NCBI GenBank assembly: GCA_026874595.1
Contig: CM049318.1
Location: forward strand, 21,367,456-21,431,455
Direction: 5' to 3'
From: Sipunculus nudus
Taxonomy: Eukaryota; Annelida; Sipuncula; Golfingiida; Sipunculidae
DNA length: 64,000 nt
The position numbers and the translations under genes were made by a program. The notes below the pieces were generated by a model. The model was not told the DNA's origin and made no database searches. It worked only from the letters and a program-made list of their open reading frames with translations. Positions 1-11,891 of this stretch are shown here, piece after piece; the stretch's first letter is position 1, and every line of letters starts with the position of its first letter.

Positions 1-648
1 CTGGCCCAGTACCACAAAACTCATCTAAATGTGCTTATGGCAATATACAGATGGAAAAGGTTAGCACATAATCAGTCACTTAATGACTTTATACCTTGAA
101 TTTATGCCTTGGATATACCTATAACTTATCACACCTTGATATGTTTAAAATCTTCATGGACCGGTTCCCTCTCCTTTTTTATATAAGAAGTTTGCATTTA
201 TATATAATTATCAAAAGTCTAGTAAGGCTTATATCAAGGAAAAGTATATACATGATAAAATTTTTTAGAAAAATATATTTTTATTAAAATGGCAAAACAT
301 AGTCTTAATCATTTTTTAGAATATTTTTCCCTAAATAATAATATCATTGTGGAATATATTGTTCAGTTGGTAGAATTAAAAAATTAACTTTAGTTATTAA
401 GATTATTACATTTATTAATTTAAACAGATTTAATTGTTCACCATTTTAATCAATTTATAGGGAATATATGTATATATGAAATTTATATACATAAGAGAAC
501 ATATATGTACATGTCCTAACATATATGCACATGTATATGTGCCCAATTACAAAAAATTGTGAAATTTAATATAAGCCAGGCATCAATATTTATTCTGGTA
601 TAAATTTTTAAACATGTCATAAATCTGAAAATTATGATTGTGTTTCAG
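1..648. other. Intron sequence upstream of first visible GLB1 exon
   Basis: AT-rich sequence with no exon I can support. It ends in a good 3' splice site (tgtttcag at 641-648) leading into the first visible beta-galactosidase exon, so it is most likely part of an intron of that gene. Confidence 0.6.
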
Positions 649-3600
649 TTGGGCACAGTGGTAGATCTCCTGGATAAACTATCACCACAGGGGGTCAACT
701 CCGTGTACCCTCTGTCACAGGAACAGATTGGCCAGGTGAGTCTTATAACCATATGTATACCATGTACATTAAGGCCAGATATCAGTCAAAATTAAGCGCT
801 CAAGTTGGACATAAAACAAAAGACATGTGAGCCATGTCATTATTTTAACGATGGTTTCAAAACTTACTCCTAGACTTAAGTCTTAAACAAAGCATATGAG
901 ACCGCAGACCCTGGAAATGAAAAGTAAATTAAAGATTAATTTAATTTGACCATGTGAATACTTAAATTTGAAGTTTTTATTCAACAGTCTATTGAATGAA
1001 AATTTAAATTTCAGTTTTATGAAAGATAGAAAAAAAAACAAAAAAAAGTTTTTTAAATATTGTAATGTAGGTTGATAATTAGCCGTGACAACCTGACTCA
1101 GTAGGCAACTGGATAATTGGGCTGGAAAGCCTACTTGAGTCGTGATACTAGTAATATGGAGGAATGTATTGCTGTGGTCTTGCATCTGGTTGCGAGCATA
1201 TTGTGGTTAACGGCCCATAATCTCAATATTATGCTTAGAATGGTGACTAAACACAATAGTATTTATGTGAGCTTGCAACCCAAACTGAAACACGGTCTCC
1301 ATGCACATGGGTCATTTCCTGTGTCGCCTGCAGATTGCCTGCGTCCTGAAACCCGTGCAAGCCATGCTTGTGTTCATGCGGTCATAAATTCATCAAACAT
1401 GCCGAGGGGTTTACCAATGTGCTGAGTTAAACAGGAACTTTTCTCGCTCATATTTCGTATTATTAGAAAGTACACAAAAAATGCTAACGAATGGTCTGGT
1501 TTATGTTGATTGACAGTGTACCTGAAGCCCATGAAGGATTGTCAGAAATGACGAAATATATTTGCATCTTCATAAGGCCTTATAATGCGATCCGCAGACG
1601 TAGATGTCATGACACTCTGGCGCCAGTAATCTGGTCGTAATGCCAGAGGGTCAATATGACGCTAGTTAATATTAGTCTATTAAAAGCAGACTATTATTAC
1701 TTGGGGCTTAAAATAGTGTACCTTTTAATATTTGTTTAAAATGTTATAAATTCCTGTGAAAATGAATGAAAAGTGAAATAATATGTATTCTATCAGATAG
1801 ATCACAGTACCAGGTTTAAAATAATGTACACCTAATGTGGTCCAATATGAATTTAAAGCACATTTGAATTGATTTAAGATATAGGGGTTTCAAACAATAG
1901 TAATACCATAATTTGTATTCCAGATCATCTTTGGGGGCAGGTGAAGTGGGGAATGGGGAACTGAGATGTTGTAAAAACCTACCTTGCATAAAATTTTAGA
2001 GTAGAAATGTGCTGTAGTACTAAATTTTAGGGGCCTATTCCGATATCTGACGTCTGTTTACCAAAGGTTATCCATTGAATATTGTAAACATGCCTAATGC
2101 CAGTAAAGGCAACTCTGACCAAACACGGGCTGTTTATTTTGTTTATATCCATGAATTTAAAACATGCACATGGCCCACCAAAATAATCCAATCACATTCA
2201 TCAAGGACATTTTGCAGTAAGTCTGAGGAACCAGAGTTTTTGCCAAGGGCATTTTGCAGCCAGTGACCTTAAAGCTTCTGCACATTTCCAGCCTATCATC
2301 TTAGGTTACATGATTTTAATCTGTTTGTCATAATAGGGGCATGTACCAGGTGTACTTACAGTTTGTATATACAAGCTCATACGTTCGTCACAAAGGCATT
2401 ACAAGAACATTTCTTAACAGGAATTACCAACAATTCATTAAAATGTATACAGAGTAAGTAAAAAGATCACATAAATTCTACAGAAAGAGGGAGGTGAATA
2501 GCTAACCATATGTATCAAGAGTCCTGACATATATACACACAGTCATACAGAAAATCCCCTCCTCATTTAATGGTCATAATGTTATTGTAACAGACCCATG
2601 GCATATTCATAACACAGAACAATTTGATTTCCCTAGTCCTTGATCCACAGAGGGAACAGCATTTGGAGTGAACTGTTAACAAGAAATTACAAACTAATAA
2701 ATTAAAGAAAAGATATACATAAATATTTTCAAGTGTACATTTACAGCTGGGATTATGTCTGTGTCACTATTATATTTGTAAGGATAATCTTGAAAGGGTT
2801 GAAAGGAATTGCCCTTCATCAGACTATTCAACATATGCTGCTTTGCCAGCATTCATGTTTGCCAGCTCTGATTCTGTGAGTACAAGGACAATTTTATTCA
2901 GCCTGAGCCCACTGTACATTCAAAATAAAAGAGTCAATCTGACCCAGACATAAGACAAGAGTGATTGGGATAATTACAGGCCTGCATACCAGACTGGTAA
3001 TTACACCAGTGCTGATTCTGTGCTGTGATGTGGTAGATGCTGGGGCAGTTTACTGGGGACAGTTTTTCATCATTATATGCCTACATATACTCATGCTGTC
3101 GTCAGATATGCCCATTAATTTAAAGCAGAGTTGGCATTAGGGGTACAGCCTCCCTTTTGAAAGAAATTAATTATGTTAGTCCCCTCACAAAACTTTGGAT
3201 ACTTATTGTATAACTCTGTTGGTTGATATTTTTTTTGGTGGAGGTAACCGCCTCCATTTTTTATGCTATCTTATCTAATTTTTAATATGTACATCTGCAG
3301 AGTTCTATTTCTGTTTGGGACTATGTGACAGGGCTATAGCACTTGCTTCCTTTCATATTATTTTGTATCCTTTTGACGCCCAGGCCAGGTGTCTACCGCA
3401 CCTGCAGGTCCTGGGTGTGTAATCAAACCATTGCTGGGTCATAACACCAGGAAACTCCAGAAAGACACCCACATTTGTGAGTGATACATGGCCGTGGGGC
3501 AAAGCCAGCACTGTTTAGCATGCAGAGCAATGACCCTTGGAGGGGGCCAACCGTGAAAATCTCCCCGCTTCGGCTGAGATTTGAACTCATGACCTTCTGG

Positions 3601-6600
3601 CTTTGAGTCCTGTGATCTACCCCTGAGCCACAGAAGCTGGTCTGTTGGTTGATATTCTAGGTGTGTTCCCATATAGTAATATTTCCAGTTGCCCCAGAGG
3701 AAAAATAGGAATTATGAGAAAATTAATTTGTTTTAAATTGTGGTCACCAATTTATAATTTCCTAGAAATGACTAATTTTATTCTCAAGTAATCAAAATGT
3801 CACAAACTCGACATATTTGCTTCTTCTCATACTTGAAAGTTAAATATTTTTTATTATCTTTCAGAATTATGGATTCACCATGTACCGCCATGTCATCACT
3901 AAAACCTTCGCTGACCAAACACTCCAGATCACGGGTATCAGAGACAGAGGACATGTCCTTCTGGATCAGGTGACATTGGCTTCCATGTGTTAAATACTGG
4001 TGTTGTCACTAGTGATTATATTAACTGGTAATTTGTCTATTGGGGTTTTGATCATCTGCATGTTTCACAGCTAGATAGATCCCTTTTATGTAGTGATTAT
4101 TAGATTTTATATAAGCAGTTACTGAGGTTATATAGAACATGTTCCCCTTACCTCTTTGTTGTATGGTATTATTAATTATGAAAGATACAAGAAAACAAAA
4201 CAAGTGACCCATAGGTCATGACGCTCAGCTGACAAGCATGACCTGTATTTAAAGCCTGATGGTATACCATATGGTATCTGACCATACTTGGAAGATGGAA
4301 GGTTTGGGATGAAAAGTCTGACTTGAAATGCATCCACAACTTTTTTCAAGAAGCTGGTCCTGTGACATTGACCTTTGACCCTAAGACCTAAATATCAAAT
4401 GGTTTGTTCCTCTATTGACATGTTTGGTTTGGGATGATTATTTTGGCTATAAGAATTAATTCTGGGAGGTGCAAACACACCCCGTAACTCAGAGAATATA
4501 GGTCACAGTGACCTAATTTCAGATCTGCAAGGAGATCTTTTTAGAACCTCTAAGACTGCATAGAGTTCATGTATCTAGCCCTTACAGTTACAATTTGTGC
4601 CCTGCTAACAGCCGGACGGCAGGCCGAACGGACAGATGGAAGGACGACGGACAAAGACCCATCGTTATAGCACAGCATGACTAAAAGTCGGTTGAGATAA
4701 AAATCACTGAATCTTCACTGACAAAAGGATTTCTAAGGTGGCTAACTGGCAGACATAATGGATTTCTGACAAGTCTGACATTTGATATCACACTTCCTCC
4801 AATAAGAGACCAAACTTGTAGCAAATTCTCCAAAGGATGTTACAGTAATGAATGTCCAAAACAATTCAAAAGGCATTTTCAGGCCCTCATATTAGATTTA
4901 TAGATATGCAAATGTAAAAAGTGTAAGTCCAATATTTTTATTATCACTTTGCTTTTCAATGGGATCAGCAGGGTAGGTAAACTGCAAAACCTGAAAGAAA
5001 AGAAATGCAGAAAGCATGACTAAAGGTCTTGTAATAAAAAAAAAGGCCATCCTAAATCCAGGTACACAAAAAAACTACACATCCACATATTATGAGAACA
5101 AACATTTGCTTTTATATCTGGTGATTTATATAAAAATATTCAGATATCTAGGAAACTAAGTTTATTGCTATGATTCCATAAAAAAAACTGCAAAATGTTC
5201 CCATCATCATATAAATCAGTAGCTAAACCTTAATACTATACTCTCACAGTCTTAATGCCTGGCTGAAGCATTCTGGCAACAGTGTTTTTGTTGTGCAGTA
5301 ACGAGGTATTTATCACTCAGCCTTATCACTTAACAGGCTGATACAAAAGAGAGTCATATGTCACCAGCATCACTCACAATTACAGCCACACAGTGAGATG
5401 TACCATAACCAATGGTTATATGTACAATAAAAATAGAGATGATATACAGAATAAGTTATTGTTAACATCCCTGACCTATGACCTTGGCCTTTTGCCCACA
5501 TATCAACTGGATTCTTTCTAAATGATGGGTACCGGTAACTACTAACCACTTACATCTGGCCGGGTGTAATTACTTGGCAACCAATGAGTGAATAACTTAG
5601 ACCTGCAACCTGTAACCTCCTGACCAGCTGACCTCAAAATCAATTAGTTATTTCTTCATGCAAAAAGACCCATAAATATGAAGTTTGAATCACATTCAGT
5701 GATGCATAGATGTGGCATATGAGAAAGACTGAAGGTTTGGGTTGAACAGTTTCACTTCAAATGTGTTCACAAGCATTTAGAACAATATTGTGACCTTGAC
5801 CTTTGACCTTTTGAACTCAACATCAATAGGCTTCTTCCCCTATTGGTAGGTAAGCCATATATGACAGATGGAAAGTATAGATTGAAAAGTTTGCCTGAAA
5901 ATGACTCCACGCAAGAAGAGGGTGCTGTGAACTTGACCTTTGACCTCAAAATCAACAGGTCTTTTCCCCTGTTGGCAGAGAAGCAATATCATTGCTGAAA
6001 AGTTTGGAATGAAAGGTCTAGCTTGAAATGTGTCCACAACCTTTTCAAAGAAGTGGATCCTGTGACCCTGACCTTTGACCTTGTGACCTCAACATCTATA
6101 GGATTCTTCTCCCACTTAGAAGGTGAGCTATATTTGAAAGATCAAAGAATTGGGTTGAAAGGTTTGGCTTAAAATGCATCCACAGGCTTTTCAAAGAAGT
6201 TGGTTCTGTGACCTTGAGCTTTGACCTTGTGACCTCAAAATAATTATGGTTCTTCCCCTGTTGGTAGGTGAGCTGTATGTGAAAGATGGAAGGTTTGGGA
6301 TGAAAATTTTGGCTAAAAGAATTATTTCTGGGGGGTGCAAACACACCCCATAACTTTGAGAATATAGGTCACAGTGACCTAATTTCAGGTTTGCAAGGAG
6401 ATCTTTTTAGAACCTCTAAGACTGCATAGGGTTCATGGCCCTAGCCCCTACGGTTACGATTTGTGCCCTGCTAACGGCCGGCCGGACGGACAGACGGAAG
6501 GACGACGGACAAAGACCCATCGCTATAGCCCAGCATGACTGAAAGTCAGCTGAGCTAAAAAAATTGCCACAACCAAACTTTTATATATGTAGCATAATGA

Positions 6601-9600
6601 TAAATATCTAATTTCTTCAGAACTGCCCAGCACACAATAAATCAAATTTTGAAATTTACTTCCACATTAAATTCCATTGATGTTAGTTGAAAAAGTCTGT
6701 ACAGCATATTTCACTCCTGAATTAGTCTATCTCAAATCTAAAGTTCTCATTTAACATTAGGTTATACTGTTAGAGTGTCTCAGGATGTGTCCATCAGCTG
6801 AGCAGCATGACCAAGGGGTCACTTCTTCAACACATCTATAATATTAGTGAAAAATCTTGAAGTTATAATTTTTAGGTAGTGTATGAACTGTGAGTTTGTA
6901 ATTTACATTGTTTATGGCATTTTCAGCAACCCTTGGGCATTATCGACAGAAACGGAGCATCAGAACTGACAGTCCCCCTTGCCACACAAGGGCAGTTTCT
7001 GGACATTATAGTTGAAAACCAAGGCCGCATTAATTTTGGATCGCAAATTGTAGGTCAGAGAAAGGTAAAATATTAACCAGTAATGAACATTATATATGAA
7101 ATGAACATATATAAACATATATATACTGGTAATAAAGGGTTCATACACTAATAGCGTGATACATATATGATATGAAAATTAAAAATATTAAAATTTAACA
7201 ATTTTTAACAGATTTTCTTCATAATATGTAAATGTGGTCTCTTTAAAACATATTTAGCATCTGCAATATAACTTTTATCATAACTTTAGGTTTGTTAACT
7301 TTGCTTTTATGGCTTCTGTTGCAGGGCATTATCTCCAATGTGACACTAGGTGGCACTACACTAGCGAACTGGGAAATGTACCCACTGAACCTGGAGTCTC
7401 TTGGCTCTGATGAAAGCTTCCTGAACAAGCTCAGATACAGGTGAGTACCCTAGCTATAAGTGGAAACTAATATGAAAAGATGTAAGAGACACTGAATGTC
7501 AGCAAGATAAAGGACGGCAGGATTAGGCTGATTGACAAGCTATGATATGGAAATTTTATTTAGCATCATAAAATATAAATATGCCTAATTTGTATAACAG
7601 TGTACAGTCTGTTTCTCTGTCCGTCTGTCAGGTTTTTCTTGCTTACCTTGGTTGGGATTGGTTTTGGAGTGACTGTCTCACAAGATAATAATACAGTATG
7701 ATATTTCATTTTTTATATGATGAATCAGCACATCTAGTTTCACTAATCACCAACAGATGCTGCTTAGTGCTGGACATAAAATACTTGAATTTTGTGTAGT
7801 AACTGCCAGGTGCTGCCATCTTTTGAGCGTGGTTAATACTATTTGTACTTACCACAGAATCTAAAATTATACCAGACTTGAAGGCGAAAGCAGGCGACAT
7901 AAATTTCTAGCAATTGCTTGTTGTTTTGAACTTCCTGCTGTTGAAAAAAAACTTTCTTATTAAATATGTGGGTATCTGTGGTATGTTAATGCCATGAAAT
8001 CATACCGGTATAAGCAATGAATGCATGTCCGAAATAGATCAGTCCCAGTTCCACAATATTTAATATTAATATTTATATAAAAGTAGATATAAACCTGCAT
8101 GTACATTTATCATTTTATTAACCTTTTGAAAATTTGTTTGGTCAACCAGCATTTAATTTTATTCCAACATTACAGTGCACAGGCAAGAATTTGTCTCCCA
8201 TGGATGTGGTGAGGAAAAAGGAAAGCTGATTTTCACTCAGCTAATATGCAATACAACTATATGTTATTGTGGCGATTTCTTTGCTGCCTTTATTATATTA
8301 GTTTGATAATATAATGCTATAGGTATTTGTGAAATATTGCTCACACAAGGAAAAGCTGATTGTGTTTTTCTCATTCAGGCCATATGAGGAGGCTGGAGGA
8401 GGGTTCATGGCTCCGACGATCTTTCATGGTACATTCCAAACTCCAGACAAACCAGGGTACCCCCTAGACACATTCATAAAGTTCGATGGATGGCTCAAGG
8501 TAATTGGTAAACTTGGTTGCATGGACAGACAAAAACTAAATCAGATGAATATCTGCAGAATTATATCACAGTGTCAAGGTTGCATTACATAGAGAATGCC
8601 TAATATGTCAGTTAATTTTTGTCCCCCACTTCCTCGGAATGGTGGATATTAATTTGGGTTTGTCTGTCCCTGTGTCTGACCACCTGTCTAGTTTTCGTTT
8701 CCGTGTGAATTTCCTAAATATTATCCAATTTCATTCAAATTTAGGTCAGTGATTGCTCATATGCATACCTCGGTTAGGATTGGTTTTACGGTGTCTGTCT
8801 GAAAATTTATTATCACTAGCTCTAAAACAAACAAAAATTTTCCTTTATCTTCCCAATTCACAACCAAAATTATGACATGTGGAGACATCTTCAGAAGACA
8901 GTGAAAACTAAAAAGGCAGCCACTATGACATGTGGGGACATCTTCAGGGGAAATTAAAATTAAAACATATTAAGGAGGCAAACAACAAGAGGCAGAAGCA
9001 GAGGACATAAATTCCAGAAAATCGCTAATCACTGTTCAGATGCATTGAAGACTATAGACAAATACCTACACCTTATATAAATGTATACAAATATATATTA
9101 CTAGTAATATTTCACTCAGTTTTCATTTCATCTTATACCATAAGATAGATTGCTTCAGGTTAACAGAAATCTTTAGATCTGAAAATATACATGCAATGTG
9201 TTTGTACTTGGTAAATCTAGGAGGGAGTTCTTAGTGTATAATTTCAAAAGGTCCAGAGTCAACCATATTAGTGTATAATTTCAAAAGGTCCAGAGTCAAC
9301 CTTTCAGCAGAAATGATGATTAAAAAAGGTGCTTATTTCTGTAAAACAGGTGCCCCAGTGATCATCCTGTGACAAATATTGGTATATCTCCGTCTTTATC
9401 GGGATCTTTGTCAAATCATATTTTTCCCTGAATCATGTAATAATGTGTTTAATTTTCCACAGGGCCAGGTCATTATAAATGGGTTTAACGTTGGACGTTT
9501 CTGGCCAAATCGTGGGCCTCAGGTGACACTGTATGTACCATCCGGAGCGCTGAACACCTATCCACGGCAGAACCAAGTCATGGTACTAGAGCTGGAGGGT

Positions 9601-9735
9601 GCGCCATGTTTCGACGACTCAGCCAAATGTGTTGTTGAGTTTGTTGATGTACCAATCCTGAATGGCCCGAATGCATTAACGCAGACCTCTGATGTCACCA
9701 ATAGGGGAAGATGGGGGAGGTTAGGGAGAGTGTGA
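649..9735 (+). CDS. GLB1: Beta-galactosidase (GLB1-like), C-terminal part, six exons
   Basis: Exons 649-735, 3865-3969, 6927-7064, 7325-7440, 8379-8499 and 9463-9735 join in frame into 279 C-terminal residues ending at TGA 9733-9735. All introns are GT-AG; only the junction after 7440 splits a codon (AG|G, Arg). Family-typical stretches are LGTVVDLLDKL, NYGFTMYRHVI, the motif GRINFGSQIVGQRKGIISNV, a Trp-Lys-Gly segment across the 8499/9463 junction, INGFNVGRFWPNRGPQ, and a final VLELEGAPCF with two cysteines eight residues apart, as in GH35 lysosomal enzymes. This part forms the beta domains; the TIM barrel with its two catalytic glutamates is outside the window. The family removes terminal beta-galactose from gangliosides and keratan sulfate in the lysosome. 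GLB1 and GLB1L paralogues cannot be separated by eye. The intron at 3970-6926 and the 3' flank carry large repeats. Confidence 0.92.
2330..2560. repeat. Dispersed repeat R1, copy A
   Basis: Shares blocks (AGCTCATACG, a CACAAAGGCATTACAA-type stretch, TTCTTAACAG, AGAGTAAG, GGTGAATAGCT) in the same order with 13830-14035 and 30450-30665. The copies are strongly diverged. No coding capacity was seen. It lies in the first visible GLB1 intron. The rest of 736-3864, apart from the SINE, shows nothing I can name. Confidence 0.55.
3376..3645 (-). mobile_element. tRNA-derived SINE (antisense)
   Basis: On the minus strand, from about 3640 leftwards, there is a Pol III A-box-like GTGGCTCAGGGGTAGA and a B-box-like GGTCATGAGTTCAAATC at tRNA-like spacing, followed by about 200 bp of unrelated body. 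This is a SINE head, not a working tRNA: the cloverleaf is degenerate and an unrelated tail follows. It lies in a GLB1 intron, in antisense. Confidence 0.7.
4195..4705. repeat. Nuclear-receptor-motif repeat (R2), short copy
   Basis: A shortened member of the family seen at 4729-6560 and 11892-13690. It has one module with a TGACCTT-type stretch, then the shared end: AGGTCACAGTGACCT at 4500-4514, a segment rich in GGACGG/GACGGAC, and a terminal imperfect hairpin at 4668-4699. It begins near a palindromic TGACCCATAGGTCA. Confidence 0.7.
4729..6560. repeat. R2 repeat, long copy 1 (in GLB1 intron)
   Basis: About 1.8 kb in direct orientation to 11892-13690 and very similar by eye throughout. The right half holds roughly five tandem modules of about 150 bp, each carrying TGACCTTGACCTTTGACCTT-like strings (for example 5791-5810, 6063-6090, 6209-6236). 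The right end has AGGTCACAGTGACCT (6366-6380), a GGACGGACAGACGG region and a stem-loop at 6526-6557. No intact ORF was seen, so it looks non-autonomous. Confidence 0.85.
7610..7700. repeat. Short dispersed repeat, copy 1
   Basis: A GTCCGTCTGTC-like start followed by GCTTACCTTGGTTGGGATTG recurs, diverged, at about 8660-8810 in the next GLB1 intron. Function unknown. Confidence 0.5.
8660..8810. repeat. Short dispersed repeat, copy 2
   Basis: Related to 7610-7700: shares the GTCTGTCC-type start and the CTCGGTTAGGATTGGTTTTA-like block. Just after it (8872-8960) is a local duplication of a block starting TATGACATGTGG. Both lie in the last GLB1 intron. Confidence 0.5.
9231..9301. repeat. Tandem duplication, 37-bp period
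   Basis: A block starting TTAGTGTATAATTTCAAAAG occurs twice in direct succession (9231 and 9268) with no visible difference over about 34 bp. It lies in the last GLB1 intron. Confidence 0.85.
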
Positions 9736-11060
9736 AGGAGACAGGAATTTGTTCCTACACATCTTTTGCACAGCTCCAGGTTTATGGCATTCCAGTGTTC
9801 ATTCCGGCTGTTGTTGAACTAATGCTTTTAGAGATGTTATGATACATTCATAACTGATATGCAGAATTCGCTTTTTTGACACATTTCAGGACGCAGCATT
9901 GTATGTATGTTTGTGTATGGTGTGTGTGGGACTTGTTATTGGTATATACTCAGAAACATGTACCATATAAGTTAATTGTATGTGATTTAATGTAAAAAAA
10001 TTAGAACAAGGGACATTTTTAAATAAGTGCACTTAAAATACTTATTAATTTGTTTTGTCAGGTTTGTGACATTTTATTTTTTTATTTTACGCTGTAAATT
10101 TTGTCGCACTTGTTAGTATTTAAATGTCAATCAGATCAATTGTAGATCAATATTCTGATGAGGGGATTGCTTTTTTTGTGTACATTTGTTAACAAGTATG
10201 ATTTCAACGCTAGGATAAACAAAGGTGAAAGTGTTAACATAAAAGAACCATCAAAACAAGTATGACCTAAATTTCTTGGATGAACTAAAGTTTGTAGTAT
10301 CTATATCTGGACAAATTTCTTTAAAGAACTGTCCATATTTGCTCCCTCACAGGAAGCTTAACGCAAAAAGGGGCCTTGTCGCAAAGATAAACCCTGGAGG
10401 TATTAAGTTCACACCAGGGCTGACACTCAGGAGAACTGTTTATATTATGCCAGGTTCAGAGATCTATTATCAGTAAAATTATGGTGGAGTATTGAGAGAA
10501 ATGTTGGTATAGATTATCTGCACAAAATTATAAATAAAATATCAATACTTTCCATGACTCTGACAACAGAGCTTTGGTGCAACATAGCAGCAGTTAAGTA
10601 ATAATATATGTTCCACATTGTCTCAGTATATGTCTCTATATATGGCAACTGTGATCTAAAAACATCAATTTTGAATAATCTTCTATTCAAAAAATTATTT
10701 TTTATATCAGATCTAGTCAAAGCAGCTGATCATCAAATCAGTTATGTCAGAGCCATTAATAATCACATGGGTATTCCTGTACCCATTTATTTCTCAGTAC
10801 ATTTTCCAGCTTTAGTTTACATATTTACCTTTATATTGTTTCACCAGAGATGAATGTTTTGCTTAGCTTTGTATTTACAAGTATATTTGTTTAATAAAAC
10901 AACTATATTATGTGGGTTGTTTTGTGATATCGAGCCTTGGCTGCTTAATAAGTTAATAATAATGTCATTATTTTTGCAGATTCCAAAATATATAACAACA
11001 TTTATACTCATGTTGCTCAAGCATGGCAGAGTATCCACTAACTGTGCTTTCTTCAAATAA
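9736..11060 (+). other. GLB1: Probable GLB1 3' UTR
   Basis: No coding exon was seen after the stop. AT-rich and without the repeats that start at about 11.2 kb. Two AATAAA signals (10533-10538 and 10893-10898) could end the transcript; a third lies near 11056. Choosing among them needs transcript data. Confidence 0.5.
10533..10898 (+). terminator. Candidate poly(A) signals for GLB1
   Basis: AATAAA at 10533-10538 and again at 10893-10898, 0.8 and 1.2 kb after the GLB1 stop codon. Confidence 0.4.
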
Positions 11061-11264
11061 ACAAATGGCCTTGCAGACGTACAGAAGAATCCTTAAAGCG
11101 GCTTACCAATACTGATATTCTGATATCTCGCGTCTATTATATTATTTAACTAAAGATAATCCCTGGAACGTTTTATGAATAGGCCAAAAAAATGGCAATC
11201 CCATTGCACACAGGCTTTCCTTTTGTTTTTTTTATTGGGTTTATAATGTGCGGACCTGCCAAAA

Positions 11265-11890
11265 TAATCAAACAAGTGACCCATGGGTCATGATGCTCAG
11301 CTGCCAAGCATGACCTGTGACATCATGGACTGAGATTCACAACTTCCAGGCAAATTTTGAAGAACCAATTTGCCAATTTGTTGAAAATTTTCTATGACAA
11401 CAGAAATATATATCACCTATGTCTGGTTAAAACACAGTGAATTGATGGTCTGAGGAAAATGCATGATTGTTTAGCTATCAGGAACTATTCCAACAGCTTG
11501 CTTGAAACCTGTCAGTCTCAAAGGAACACCACAAAGGGCAAATATAAGATCAAAATATATAGCAAAAATCAAGGAAATACATGCAAGAATTATTGAGAAA
11601 CAGGTGCTTCTGTATGAATTTTTATTCAATACAAGCCAACTGTACTGCACTTTTATAAATGATGGTAATATTTATTCAGAAATATTTGACCCAATCCTTT
11701 ACAAGATTACATAAATATACATCCAACTGCATTCACTTTAACTGTTCTTGAGATAATATGATCAAAAGGAATTAAAAGATGGTTGCCTGGTGGCCATATT
11801 GGACTTCTGACAAGTCTGAAATCAGACAACAAACATTCTCTAAATCGGACCAAACATTAAAGAAAAATTACTGAAACTGCACTGAAGAAA
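11265..11890. repeat. R2-associated left segment
   Basis: Starts with the same CAAGTGACCCATGGGTCATG-like palindrome and GCTCAGCTG block as the short copy at 4195, and leads into long copy 2. The remainder is AT-rich with no exon I can support. Confidence 0.45.
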
Positions 11891-11891
11891 G

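Noticed and set aside
1117-1425. 102-residue plus-strand open frame
   Set aside because: Intron of GLB1, no recognisable motif, no splice context.
3540-3640. Possible tRNA gene
   Set aside because: A- and B-box-like strings exist but the cloverleaf is poor and a SINE body follows.
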